A stretch of 64,000 bases of DNA from Haliscomenobacter sp965225875 (lineage in GTDB: Bacteria > Bacteroidota > Bacteroidia > Chitinophagales > Saprospiraceae), in the NCBI RefSeq assembly GCF_965225875.1, contig NZ_CBDDBS010000002.1, positions 372,001 to 436,000 on the forward strand, written 5' to 3'. Both the position numbers and the translations under genes were made by a program. This document shows positions 36,711-44,660 of the stretch, one piece after another (the stretch's first letter is position 1; each line of letters opens with the position of its first letter). The notes under the pieces are model-generated. The model did not search any database, was not told the DNA's origin, and saw only the letters and a list, made by a program, of their open reading frames with translations.

Positions 36711-38630
36711 TTAATCAACCGTCCAATGGTCATTTCCTGAAACTCGTCTGATTGCTGCCATGAAAAGGATATAGTGACCACGATGTACATTCATACCATG
36801 AGACATAATACTTTCATTGTTACCAACTCGAAGCTCTTCGGCGGCGTCTAAACCGATATTATCCCTGACCATATTATAATGTGATGGTTTGTCCCCTTCA
36901 AAACGGTGGTTCCCTCTTCCCTCTTCAATATATTCATCTCCAAGTCCAAACATATGGCCTGCTTCATGTGCGGCTGTGTTCTGCCTGGTCGTATCAGGTT
37001 CAATCGTATTTGGAAGGTCTATCGATACATCTACTCTACGGTATTTGGCATCAGCTTCAGTATTGGCTTCTCCTTGGGGATTAGTAGATTCTATAGCTAT
37101 CAAATCTGGAAATGCACTCTGAATATGGCCTTGAACAGTGTTAATACGTCTTTCAGCAAGTCTCCTGTTATAGTTCATATTCCCTTCTGAACTGGCAAGA
37201 CCTGTGTAATTAATCCAAATGTCACCGGCACTTCTGATGGAAGCTGGGACGCCATTTAGAAAAGCAACCAATTCGTCCAAATCACTTTGTACATCAGTAT
37301 TTATAGCTGCACTGTCAAAATCAAAGTCCCCAATTCTTTTAAATAAATCGGCTATAGACACTCTTGTTTCAGTGCTGTCGTTGGCATCATGTTGACCTAA
37401 AGCTACCCGATCTTCATCGACATTGGAACGAAAATTTGATCGTCTTTGAGCTACGGTTGCACGAAAGTGTGCGTTTGCAGGGTCATCCACTGTCACTACA
37501 TTAATGTATACCTGACAACGATGAGGATCCATATTGGAGTCGTTTAAGACCAATTCATGTTGGTTGCTCCAGGCAGTTTCAATGGAGTTTTCAAAATCAC
37601 TTGTATATCGTTGTCGCTCAGCTTCATTAAAAGCTCCTCTAAATGTAAAATGTACGCGCATGGTCACATCCAGTCTACCCATCTCTGGGCTTGGCCCAAC
37701 CGGAGTATAGGTAACGTCAAAACGGCTGAAAGTTTGCGAATTTGAACTGAATGCAAAGGTACGTGCAGCTTGCGGCGACGAGGCATCTGGGATTGCCTGC
37801 CGTTGAACTGTACCTCCTTGCTGTACCACATGCGTCAACTCATGCGCCAACAAGCGTTGCCCCTCCGCGCTCCCTGGGCTGAACTTTCCCTGGTTGAAAT
37901 ACACATCCTGCCCATGCGTAAAGGCTTGCGCGCTGATCTCTTTGTTCATGTTCGCTGCCTCGGAATCGGTATGGATGCGCACCTGACTGAAGTCGGCTCC
38001 GATGCCTTGCTCCATTTGGGTTTGAGTGTTTTTTGGCAGGGCCGAGCCTTGCCCTTTACGCGCCGACAGGCGTGAACTGAAGTTTGGCGATGCTTGTGAA
38101 GTACCACCTTGTGATTTGGCTTGGAGGGGTTCTTCCTTTTCCTCCTTGGCTTGTAATTCTTCCTTTTCGTCAGCTTTTTGAATGGGTTTTTCTTCCTCCT
38201 TAGGCGCATCCATTTTTTGCACTGGCTTTTCTTCCTCTTTGGGTGCATCCATTTTTTGCACCGGCTTTTCTTCCTCCTTAGGCGCGTCCATGCGTTGGAT
38301 TTCAGGTTTTTCCTGAATCATTTTATCTTCCGCCATGCGGGCGTCATTGGTAGCTGGCATTTTCTCCTCGGCGGGGGTAGCCAGGCGCTGAATTTGGCTG
38401 ATGGGTTTGCGTTGGATGGTGGCTTGCCCGTTGAGTCCTGCGGCATTGGAGCTTTGTTCGTTGACCACCTGATCGGCTACTGCATCGGCTTCGCGCTCGT
38501 ATTGGTCGTTGGGCGCGTTGATGGTGAGTTTGGGTTGGAAGAATGCGCTGGGGGACTCAGCCTGGGCTTCGTGCTGAGGCTGGGGTTTGGCGCGGCGGCT
38601 ACGGAGGGTGGAGTGGAAGATGGATTTCAT
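36711..38630 (-). CDS. DUF4157 eCIS cargo: OmpA-like domain plus metzincin-type protease
   Basis: A 639-aa protein from the ATG at 38630 (MKSIFHSTL), a start shared with the duplicated leader at 39637. Order: cargo leader (PKLTINAPNDQYEREAD, 33-49); a low-complexity linker with three exact-length 13-residue repeats MDAPKEEEKPVQK (114-152); the DUF4157 domain (about 195-273) ending with HELTHVVQQGG (263-273); a region of unknown fold; an OmpA-like segment (about 433-538); and HEAGHMFGLGDEY (555-567), the HExxHxxGxxD zinc motif of metzincins, with a Met-turn candidate in ESIMSHGMN. DUF4157 marks proteins loaded in eCIS particles. The tip is probably a secreted protease effector. Confidence 0.85.
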   Translation of the reverse strand: MKSIFHSTLRSRRAKPQPQHEAQAESPSAFFQPKLTINAPNDQYEREADAVADQVVNEQSSNAAGLNGQATIQRKPISQIQRLATPAEEKMPATNDARMAEDKMIQEKPEIQRMDAPKEEEKPVQKMDAPKEEEKPVQKMDAPKEEEKPIQKADEKEELQAKEEKEEPLQAKSQGGTSQASPNFSSRLSARKGQGSALPKNTQTQMEQGIGADFSQVRIHTDSEAANMNKEISAQAFTHGQDVYFNQGKFSPGSAEGQRLLAHELTHVVQQGGTVQRQAIPDASSPQAARTFAFSSNSQTFSRFDVTYTPVGPSPEMGRLDVTMRVHFTFRGAFNEAERQRYTSDFENSIETAWSNQHELVLNDSNMDPHRCQVYINVVTVDDPANAHFRATVAQRRSNFRSNVDEDRVALGQHDANDSTETRVSIADLFKRIGDFDFDSAAINTDVQSDLDELVAFLNGVPASIRSAGDIWINYTGLASSEGNMNYNRRLAERRINTVQGHIQSAFPDLIAIESTNPQGEANTEADAKYRRVDVSIDLPNTIEPDTTRQNTAAHEAGHMFGLGDEYIEEGRGNHRFEGDKPSHYNMVRDNIGLDAAEELRVGNNESIMSHGMNVHRGHYILFMAAIRRVSGNDHWTVD

Positions 38631-38651
38631 GGTGGTGGTCGTTATACTTTG
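38485..38651. repeat. Direct repeat A: cargo leader and 5' region (167 bp)
   Basis: Matches 39492-39658 over 167 bp with 7 mismatches and no gaps by eye. It covers 21 nt upstream of the ATG and codons 1-49 of the DUF4157 protease gene, ending at the EREAD codons. Confidence 0.92.
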
Positions 38652-38792
38652 GGTATTTTTGAGTTGTTCAACTGATATAGCAGTTGCATTTTTCCAGTGG
38701 TCATAGTTACAAATATATGGGTTTGAGGTGATTGTTTCAAGGGTTAATGAACATTTGTTGTATAGGGGTATAATGTCCATAATTCACCCCAT

Positions 38793-39431
38793 CTACCAAC
38801 CGCCGCCGCCAGACCAATCACCACCATAGTCATTGCCCCCGCCAAAATCAAAACGTTGGTCAAAAAAGTCGTACATCTTACCCGCTTCTCCAAAAACAGC
38901 GTTCATGTCTTTCATTATTCCAGCTAATTTAGCCAAAGTGCTTTTTTGTCCTGTACCCTGCACTCCACCATTGGTTTGTATGTTCATGTTGAACTGGTTG
39001 TAAAACGTGGGCTGAAATTGCTGAGTCTGGGGCATGATCAGTTGCTGGCCGTACACATACCCGGTAAATGGATTGTACATATCGGCTCGCCCGGTTCCCA
39101 AGCTGACCCAAACCACCACTTTTACGGGGACTGAATTGCCGAAATTGGTAGGCGCTATATGAGGTATAACGTAGGGGGCATATCCCATGGTCCGTTGTAC
39201 ATTGGCCACCACATAATTGACTTCCTCTACGGGGAAATTGGGCACATCAAAGGCTTGCCCGCCCATACTTAGGTAGCAATCTATTCCAGCCATGGTCTCC
39301 CATATCCGGGCGCTGAGTTGGAAAAAGGAGAGTACTTCCTGGTTATGAGCGGGAAACTGAAACCCGAACCAGGGTTGGTTGTTCTGGATAGCGATCTGGC
39401 CGCCGTTCCAACATTCAAAGAGGGTTTGCAT
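38793..39431 (-). CDS. Unknown protein with Gly/Tyr/Trp-rich tail, between cargo leader copies
   Basis: A 212-aa protein I do not recognise. It has no signal peptide or membrane helix. The first 115 residues look like a compact domain (aromatic-rich, e.g. WFGFQFPAH and YAPYVIPHIAPTNFG, with a beta-strand VKVVVWVSLG). The middle has Gln/Asn-rich stretches (QTQQFQPTFYNQFNMNIQ) and the last 25 residues are glycine-rich (FGGGNDYGGDWSGGGGW). It is placed between the two copies of the 167-bp leader repeat, so it may be an unusual cargo or an accessory acquired with the duplication. It lies 12 bp from the leader remnant. Confidence 0.6.
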   Translation of the reverse strand: MQTLFECWNGGQIAIQNNQPWFGFQFPAHNQEVLSFFQLSARIWETMAGIDCYLSMGGQAFDVPNFPVEEVNYVVANVQRTMGYAPYVIPHIAPTNFGNSVPVKVVVWVSLGTGRADMYNPFTGYVYGQQLIMPQTQQFQPTFYNQFNMNIQTNGGVQGTGQKSTLAKLAGIMKDMNAVFGEAGKMYDFFDQRFDFGGGNDYGGDWSGGGGW

Positions 39432-39442
39432 AGGTGCTGAGT

Positions 39443-39637
39443 TTAATTGGTTATGGTTTTGGGTAAAATGGGGTGTTGTATTGAATTAAAGTCGGCTTCG
39501 CGCTCGTATTGGTCATTGGGCGCATTGATGGTGAGCTTGGGTTGGAAGAATGCGCTGGGTGACTCAGCTTGGGCTTCGTGCTGAGGCTGGGGTTTGGCGC
39601 GGCGGCTGCGGGGGGTGGAGTGGAAGATGGATTTCAT
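39443..39637 (-). pseudogene. Truncated DUF4157 cargo leader (orphan N-terminus)
   Basis: A 64-aa frame. The first 49 residues equal those of the protease cargo except for one change (Leu9 to Pro), including PKLTINAPNDQYEREAD. After EREAD the sequence turns into an unrelated 15-residue tail (FNSIQHPILPKTITN) and stops. The DNA identity covers the 5' region too. It is best read as a cargo gene whose body was lost, or as a spare leader left by recombination. It could still be translated. Confidence 0.8.
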
Positions 39638-39658
39638 GGTGGTGGTCGTTATACTTTG
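39492..39658. repeat. Direct repeat B: cargo leader and 5' region (167 bp)
   Basis: Second copy of 38485-38651, 160 of 167 positions identical by eye. Both copies stop at the same codon on one side and at the same base (ATACTTTG) on the other. Confidence 0.92.
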
Positions 39659-39814
39659 ATGTTTTGAAAAAATTGTTTGAGTTTAGGAATTGCGCTTTTT
39701 TAATGAGTATAAATACCAATATACAAGTTTTGGAAATTAAGGAAAGTGAAAAGCAGAATTTGTTTATCTTGAAGGTCAATAATTTGCAAGAAATCTGAAA
39801 AATTATTGTTATTT

Positions 39815-40204
39815 TTAAATAGGACCTTGACCATTGCAAATCATGACAAAATTTTGGGTCCCGATCGTAAACATCAATTCCCAAACTTTTAAAGAACACA
39901 AGTCCAGGAAGATTGATTTCGGCACCTCGTTTATCCATGCCAACCATTTCTCGTAGGATTGGTCGGAAACATCCAACACGTCTAAATAATAATCGAATCG
40001 CTCGAAAGGTATGTCCATGTCGTCCAGTAAATGATTTTTATGCAGGGTAATCACGAAATTGTCTTCACGAAAAATCTGCTCATGCCACTCGACATAATCG
40101 TTTTTCGTATAAGATAATTTCCAGTTCATCCATTGATTCAACTGATTGACCAATTCTGCCGGTGAAGCGTCGGTTTTGATAAAAATATAAACGTCTCGGG
40201 CCAT
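39815..40204 (-). CDS. Putative immunity protein for the adjacent nuclease-tipped cargo
   Basis: A 129-aa acidic, aromatic-rich soluble protein of no family I can name (MARDVYIFIKTDASPAELV...). It starts 12 bp after the stop of the 1478-aa cargo gene. Size, acidity, small-gene-after-toxin position and lower G+C content (row 40021-40080 has 22 of 60 G+C) are the usual signs of an immunity protein in polymorphic toxin systems. This is inferred from context. The 177-bp AT-rich gap downstream, before the leader remnant, shows no feature I can support. Confidence 0.55.
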   Translation of the reverse strand: MARDVYIFIKTDASPAELVNQLNQWMNWKLSYTKNDYVEWHEQIFREDNFVITLHKNHLLDDMDIPFERFDYYLDVLDVSDQSYEKWLAWINEVPKSIFLDLCSLKVWELMFTIGTQNFVMICNGQGPI

Positions 40205-40215
40205 AATTTACTTTT

Positions 40216-43200
40216 TTATGGTAAAGTTACAACAGTTTCAAAAGTTCTTCCCTGTAGGTTGAGCGACTGAACGGCCACGCCTTCGAACTGGCCGGATTGT
40301 CGCATAGTTTCCATCATCCTGATGACCGACCTCGCATCGCTCATGAAATGAGGGGCGCCGTTGATACTGACGCTGACTTCGTGTTCACCATGGGTGGCGT
40401 TCATCCGGTATCTGGTGACTATGTTGACGTTTCTCTGTCCTAGTATCCGGGCGGAATCCAGGGCACCGTTGGTTCTCGCTGAGGTGGACTGTACTACTAG
40501 GCTATCCCATTCCTGGCCGCTGTTGGAAGCGTTTACCAGCATATTTCTCGCCTGCCCCTGCCCTCTGGTTGACGCTTCGATGGCGTTTTGAATCGTATTG
40601 CGGCCTGCTCCCGGTTGGATGGTTTTCAGTTCCAATAAGCTCCCATCCACTAAAAAATCTCCTACCCGCACCCCGGCGGTCGCAGATCGGGGAAGCGACA
40701 ACACTCTTCTTCCTTCGCCTACCAGAATATTAGCAGCTACCGTTTCATTGGGATCCGGACGGTTCAGGCTTGTATCCAGCCCCGGTCCCCCTTCGGCGTG
40801 CTGCCTGAGCGCCCTGCTCAAGTTCGGGATGCTGGGAATTCCGTTGTCCAACACCAATCCCAATATCTTTTGGAATGCGACGTCGTCTACCGAAGCGCGC
40901 AGAAAAGCCGCCACCAATTCGTCTAAGTGTGGGATAACGACCCTGCCACCTTGAAGATTAGCGATAAAACGCAGATATATTTCCGTTTTGGGAGTGGATG
41001 ACCTTAGCCGGTCCAGTATAGACACCACCAAGTCGTCGTCGGCGGAAGTCGCGATACTTGACATCCGCTCCAAACCTTGCATGGCTTCGCGCGACAGGCG
41101 CATTTCCGACATCTCGAGTACCTGGCGGTATATCCTCAAGCGAGCGCCGCTCATCAGGTGGGCGCCGAATTCTTCGAACCTTGTCTTGAAGCCATTGAAA
41201 ACCCGGCGGAAAAAATCGGGGCCGAAGGCTTCGGTAGCCCAAACCCTGAGATTGTTCAAGGCGGCCACGGATTCTATCGTCCACCTGGAGGGGGAAATAT
41301 TGTTAGCCCTGATCAACTGAGTAACTTCAGTAACGGTAGCCAAGGCTGTCCTTCCAGCTACCCGAAACAGTGGCTCTAACACCGCATTTGCACCGATCTC
41401 AAAGGCCACTCCAAAAAGCATACCCCATCCCATCGACCTCAGATAGGTATCCACCGAAGAAAATCCCATCCTGTTGCCGGCTAGGATTTGTATCATATCC
41501 GAAATAAAGACGTGCCCCAGGCCAGTCGTTCCGCCGACGAGAGCACCTGTGACGGTTCTTTGGATGACCCAGGAAGCCAAAGCCCGTTGAAAAGTTGCTG
41601 GCCCGATATTGCCGCCAAACAGTATCCTCCTGCCAGCAGCGGCGCCGACGGGGCTCAAGAATCGGAAACCTACTGCCCCGAGATAGCCAACCAAAACCGC
41701 CTGAATAAACCCTTCAGGGGTCAGTCTTTCCGCCGTAACCATATAGATCAGCACGGACAAGCCTACCGAAGTCAGGACCGGGCCCACGCCACCGCCCATG
41801 GCGATCAGCATACCCAGTGCGCCGGTTGCCCAGGCTGTCACGGCGACCGAACCGAAGGCAACCGCCATGGCTGCCGTCCGCATGATGTCCCCAGTTTGAG
41901 AAAAGCTGTACATAAACAGCTTGTACTCAAACTCCGAGTCGGAATGCACGCTCCGACTGTTTTCCTGGGTCCGCCAGGATCCACCGTTCTCTCTGAAAAC
42001 CGTCTCGTATTCGACGCGGTATCGTTCTACGCCGCTCTCGTCGGTGAAAGCGGTCACTCCTAAGAGTCGAACGCTCTCTTCATAGAGGATATCTTCGAGG
42101 TCTTCTTCGGTAATCCCGCCCATGCGCCTGACGGCTTCCTGAATAATCACTTGCGTGAGCTGCGCCTCGGTGTAAGACGTGGTGTCCTCCCCCCGTAGTA
42201 TTCGTCCGAAAATCTCCATGCTTGCCCTGTTGGCTTCATGCCGGAGCCTTTCGAGTTTATCCTGCTTGAGTCTTTGAAAATCGGTGTCGTAAATATAAGC
42301 CTCGTCCTTTTCTCCTGCGATTTCGCCAATTTCCAACCTCGTCATTCCATCCAGCAAAACGGCTTGTGTTTCTCCCGTAACGTAGCGATGATGGCGAGAA
42401 CCCTCTATTATAGCGTGCAGTCGTTCTATAGCTTTCACTGTGCGCGGGTCACTGGCGAAGCGTGTAGGAAGGCTCAAACGCACGATCAGATCCAAGGGGG
42501 CAAATGCGTTGGTTGCGATAATCTCGTCGATTAGATAATTATAATAATCCCGTTGCGATCGCCTTTCCAAGTCTTCCACCAAATATTCGAATACTTCCCC
42601 CATCCCGACAAACTCCCTTAGGATCGTTTCTATTCTCAACCACCAGGCTATTGGCCTTTCGCCGTCCAAGATACCGATGATCTGGTCGGCCCGCTGTCTC
42701 ACCGCTTCCCGGTTGCCAACTTCGATCTCCCTTCGTCTTTCCTCGTTCTGTCGGGTCTTTTCGCTTCGATAGGCTGCGACGAGCCCCTGCACAGTATCCG
42801 GGTCTTTAGGGACCAAATAGTGCGCCACGAGTAGGCCCTGCAAAATGGTGCCGAAAATGGTTTCCGGGCCAGGTTGCTCCGAAATGTGCTGCCGGGCATT
42901 TCTGGCGGCGGTCGTCGGATAGGAAATATTGAAAGCCGCATCTATCGTGGCAACGTCGGTGTTTTGAGCCAAATGATAAAGAAAAGCGAGAAACACAGTC
43001 GGCTTACGGCTGTCTCTTCCCAGCATCAATTCCACGTCGTTAAAATGCAGAAATCCGCGGGTTGTACTCACCACCGATAAGGTACTCCTAATCTGGTCTC
43101 CGGTGTGCAACTGGCTCAGGATTTCAAGGCGGTCATCCATGGTCAGGCCTTCGGGAATATTGGCCGCTTGAAATAAATACTGGTTTAACTCTCGACTAAA

Positions 43201-44652
43201 CGGCTGGTTATACCTTCCGCTATATGCTTCCCGGCTGTGGCGTACGATGGCATGGATATCGGTGCTCGAATGCCAGGTAGCAATAAAAGTGGGCCTTAAT
43301 ACATCAGCCAGTGCTCCCCTGATACTAGCCCCTGGGACCAAATTGTTCAAGTTGAACCCGAGTGCGATCAGATCCGCCTTGAGTGGAGTGCCGTCGGGCA
43401 TAATGGCAACATGTCGCAGCGCAATGAGCGTTCTGGGGCCTAAAATCCCGTCGACGACCAGCAGAACGCCACTAAAATTAATCCTCGCCTCGCGGATGAT
43501 GCGTTGCCCCTGCGTCGTTTTTTCGGCATAAGTTTCGGCAGAAGAAAAAGGGGTAATTCCGGATAAGGGGTCGGCCTCGGTCAGGTTGTATCTGACCCAG
43601 AAAAACTCATTTCGCTGCCGTTGCCTTTCTGGGTTAATGGCTCTTTGGATGACATCGAGGGATTTATGAATAGAGCCCCCCTGCTGCCCCACATGCACCA
43701 ACTCATGCGCCAACAACCTTTTCCCATCTCTACTCCCCGTATCATACTTCCCCTCATTAAAATACACATCACTGCCATGCGTAAACGCCTGCGCCTGGAT
43801 GCTATTACTCATCCCTACCGCCTCGCTCCCGGTATGCACACGTACGCTGGAAAAATCCGCACCCATAGCCTGGCCCATAGAGGAGCTGACATCAGGGGAT
43901 AGTGGTGAACCCCCACCTTTAGAAGATTGCAGGCGACTAGAAAAATTGTCAGGCACATTTGGAGCAGCGTCGCCTCCTTCACGTTGCACTTTCTCCTCCT
44001 GCTCGCAAGCCGCACATTTCATCTGAATGTTTCCCAAAGCAGGTTCAGCTTTGCGCTGTAAACTACCCTCGTCGTCAGGTGGCTCCGCCCCACTATCAAA
44101 AATTGGTTTACGCTGAATTTTTTCCTGAATTGGCAATTCCTCCTCTTCTTTTTCCTGCACTTGTTCTTCTGACTCACAGCTCGCACATTTCATTTGTACA
44201 TTTCCCCACCCGGGTTCTGCTTTACGCTGCACGCTCCCGCCCTCATCCGGCGGCTCAGCTCCACTTTCAAAAATCGGCTTGCGCTGAATTTTTTCCTGAA
44301 TCGGCTGCTCCTCCTCTTCCTTTTTTTGCAGTTTTTCCTCCTGTTCACAATCGGTGCATTTGGCCTGAATGGCCGTATGGCTGGGGATCGCGCTGCGCTG
44401 CAAGGGCGTAATGGGCATCCGTTGCACCGTGTCCACAGCAGGCCCGGATGGGTTTTCCAAACGTTGCACCACTTGATCCGCTACCCGGTCGGCTTCCTGT
44501 TCGTAGGGGTCGCCGGGTTGATTGATGGTCAGTTTGGCCTGAACGGGGGGCATAAAAAACGCCTCCGCAGCCTCGGACTGAGCCGAGCTGGTTTCGCTGC
44601 CGCGTTGGATGCGGGGGGCAGCGCTGCGGGATTTAGTATCGGCGTTTTGCAT
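40216..44652 (-). CDS. Giant DUF4157 eCIS cargo / polymorphic toxin with PD-(D/E)XK-like nuclease tip
   Basis: A 1478-aa protein. Cargo leader (AKLTINQPGDPYEQEADRVA, 39-58); linker with two 57-residue repeats around IQEKIQRKPIF and three CxxC pairs (99-102, 156-159, 213-216); DUF4157 domain (about 245-326) with HELVH at 316-320; a stretch like a peptidoglycan-binding module (VVDGILGPRTLIALRH); a long helical region; hydrophobic, glycine-rich helices (about 925-1000) that could cross a membrane; and a C-terminal domain (from about 1310) with GDFLVDG-N4-ELK (D1332/D1336, E1341, K1343), the core pattern of PD-(D/E)XK nucleases such as CdiA-type tRNases. G+C in sampled rows of the body is 57-63 percent against 37-38 percent nearby. 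Confidence 0.8.
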   Translation of the reverse strand: MQNADTKSRSAAPRIQRGSETSSAQSEAAEAFFMPPVQAKLTINQPGDPYEQEADRVADQVVQRLENPSGPAVDTVQRMPITPLQRSAIPSHTAIQAKCTDCEQEEKLQKKEEEEQPIQEKIQRKPIFESGAEPPDEGGSVQRKAEPGWGNVQMKCASCESEEQVQEKEEEELPIQEKIQRKPIFDSGAEPPDDEGSLQRKAEPALGNIQMKCAACEQEEKVQREGGDAAPNVPDNFSSRLQSSKGGGSPLSPDVSSSMGQAMGADFSSVRVHTGSEAVGMSNSIQAQAFTHGSDVYFNEGKYDTGSRDGKRLLAHELVHVGQQGGSIHKSLDVIQRAINPERQRQRNEFFWVRYNLTEADPLSGITPFSSAETYAEKTTQGQRIIREARINFSGVLLVVDGILGPRTLIALRHVAIMPDGTPLKADLIALGFNLNNLVPGASIRGALADVLRPTFIATWHSSTDIHAIVRHSREAYSGRYNQPFSRELNQYLFQAANIPEGLTMDDRLEILSQLHTGDQIRSTLSVVSTTRGFLHFNDVELMLGRDSRKPTVFLAFLYHLAQNTDVATIDAAFNISYPTTAARNARQHISEQPGPETIFGTILQGLLVAHYLVPKDPDTVQGLVAAYRSEKTRQNEERRREIEVGNREAVRQRADQIIGILDGERPIAWWLRIETILREFVGMGEVFEYLVEDLERRSQRDYYNYLIDEIIATNAFAPLDLIVRLSLPTRFASDPRTVKAIERLHAIIEGSRHHRYVTGETQAVLLDGMTRLEIGEIAGEKDEAYIYDTDFQRLKQDKLERLRHEANRASMEIFGRILRGEDTTSYTEAQLTQVIIQEAVRRMGGITEEDLEDILYEESVRLLGVTAFTDESGVERYRVEYETVFRENGGSWRTQENSRSVHSDSEFEYKLFMYSFSQTGDIMRTAAMAVAFGSVAVTAWATGALGMLIAMGGGVGPVLTSVGLSVLIYMVTAERLTPEGFIQAVLVGYLGAVGFRFLSPVGAAAGRRILFGGNIGPATFQRALASWVIQRTVTGALVGGTTGLGHVFISDMIQILAGNRMGFSSVDTYLRSMGWGMLFGVAFEIGANAVLEPLFRVAGRTALATVTEVTQLIRANNISPSRWTIESVAALNNLRVWATEAFGPDFFRRVFNGFKTRFEEFGAHLMSGARLRIYRQVLEMSEMRLSREAMQGLERMSSIATSADDDLVVSILDRLRSSTPKTEIYLRFIANLQGGRVVIPHLDELVAAFLRASVDDVAFQKILGLVLDNGIPSIPNLSRALRQHAEGGPGLDTSLNRPDPNETVAANILVGEGRRVLSLPRSATAGVRVGDFLVDGSLLELKTIQPGAGRNTIQNAIEASTRGQGQARNMLVNASNSGQEWDSLVVQSTSARTNGALDSARILGQRNVNIVTRYRMNATHGEHEVSVSINGAPHFMSDARSVIRMMETMRQSGQFEGVAVQSLNLQGRTFETVVTLP

Positions 44653-44660
44653 GGCTATAT

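Noticed and set aside
39638..39814. A gene or RNA in the AT-rich 177-bp gap after the putative immunity gene
   Set aside because: Frames here are shadows with low-complexity content; no promoter, hairpin or RNA signature was convincing.
44016..44361. CxxC motifs of the giant cargo as heme c sites
   Set aside because: None is followed by His (CxxCE, not CxxCH) and the protein has no export signal.
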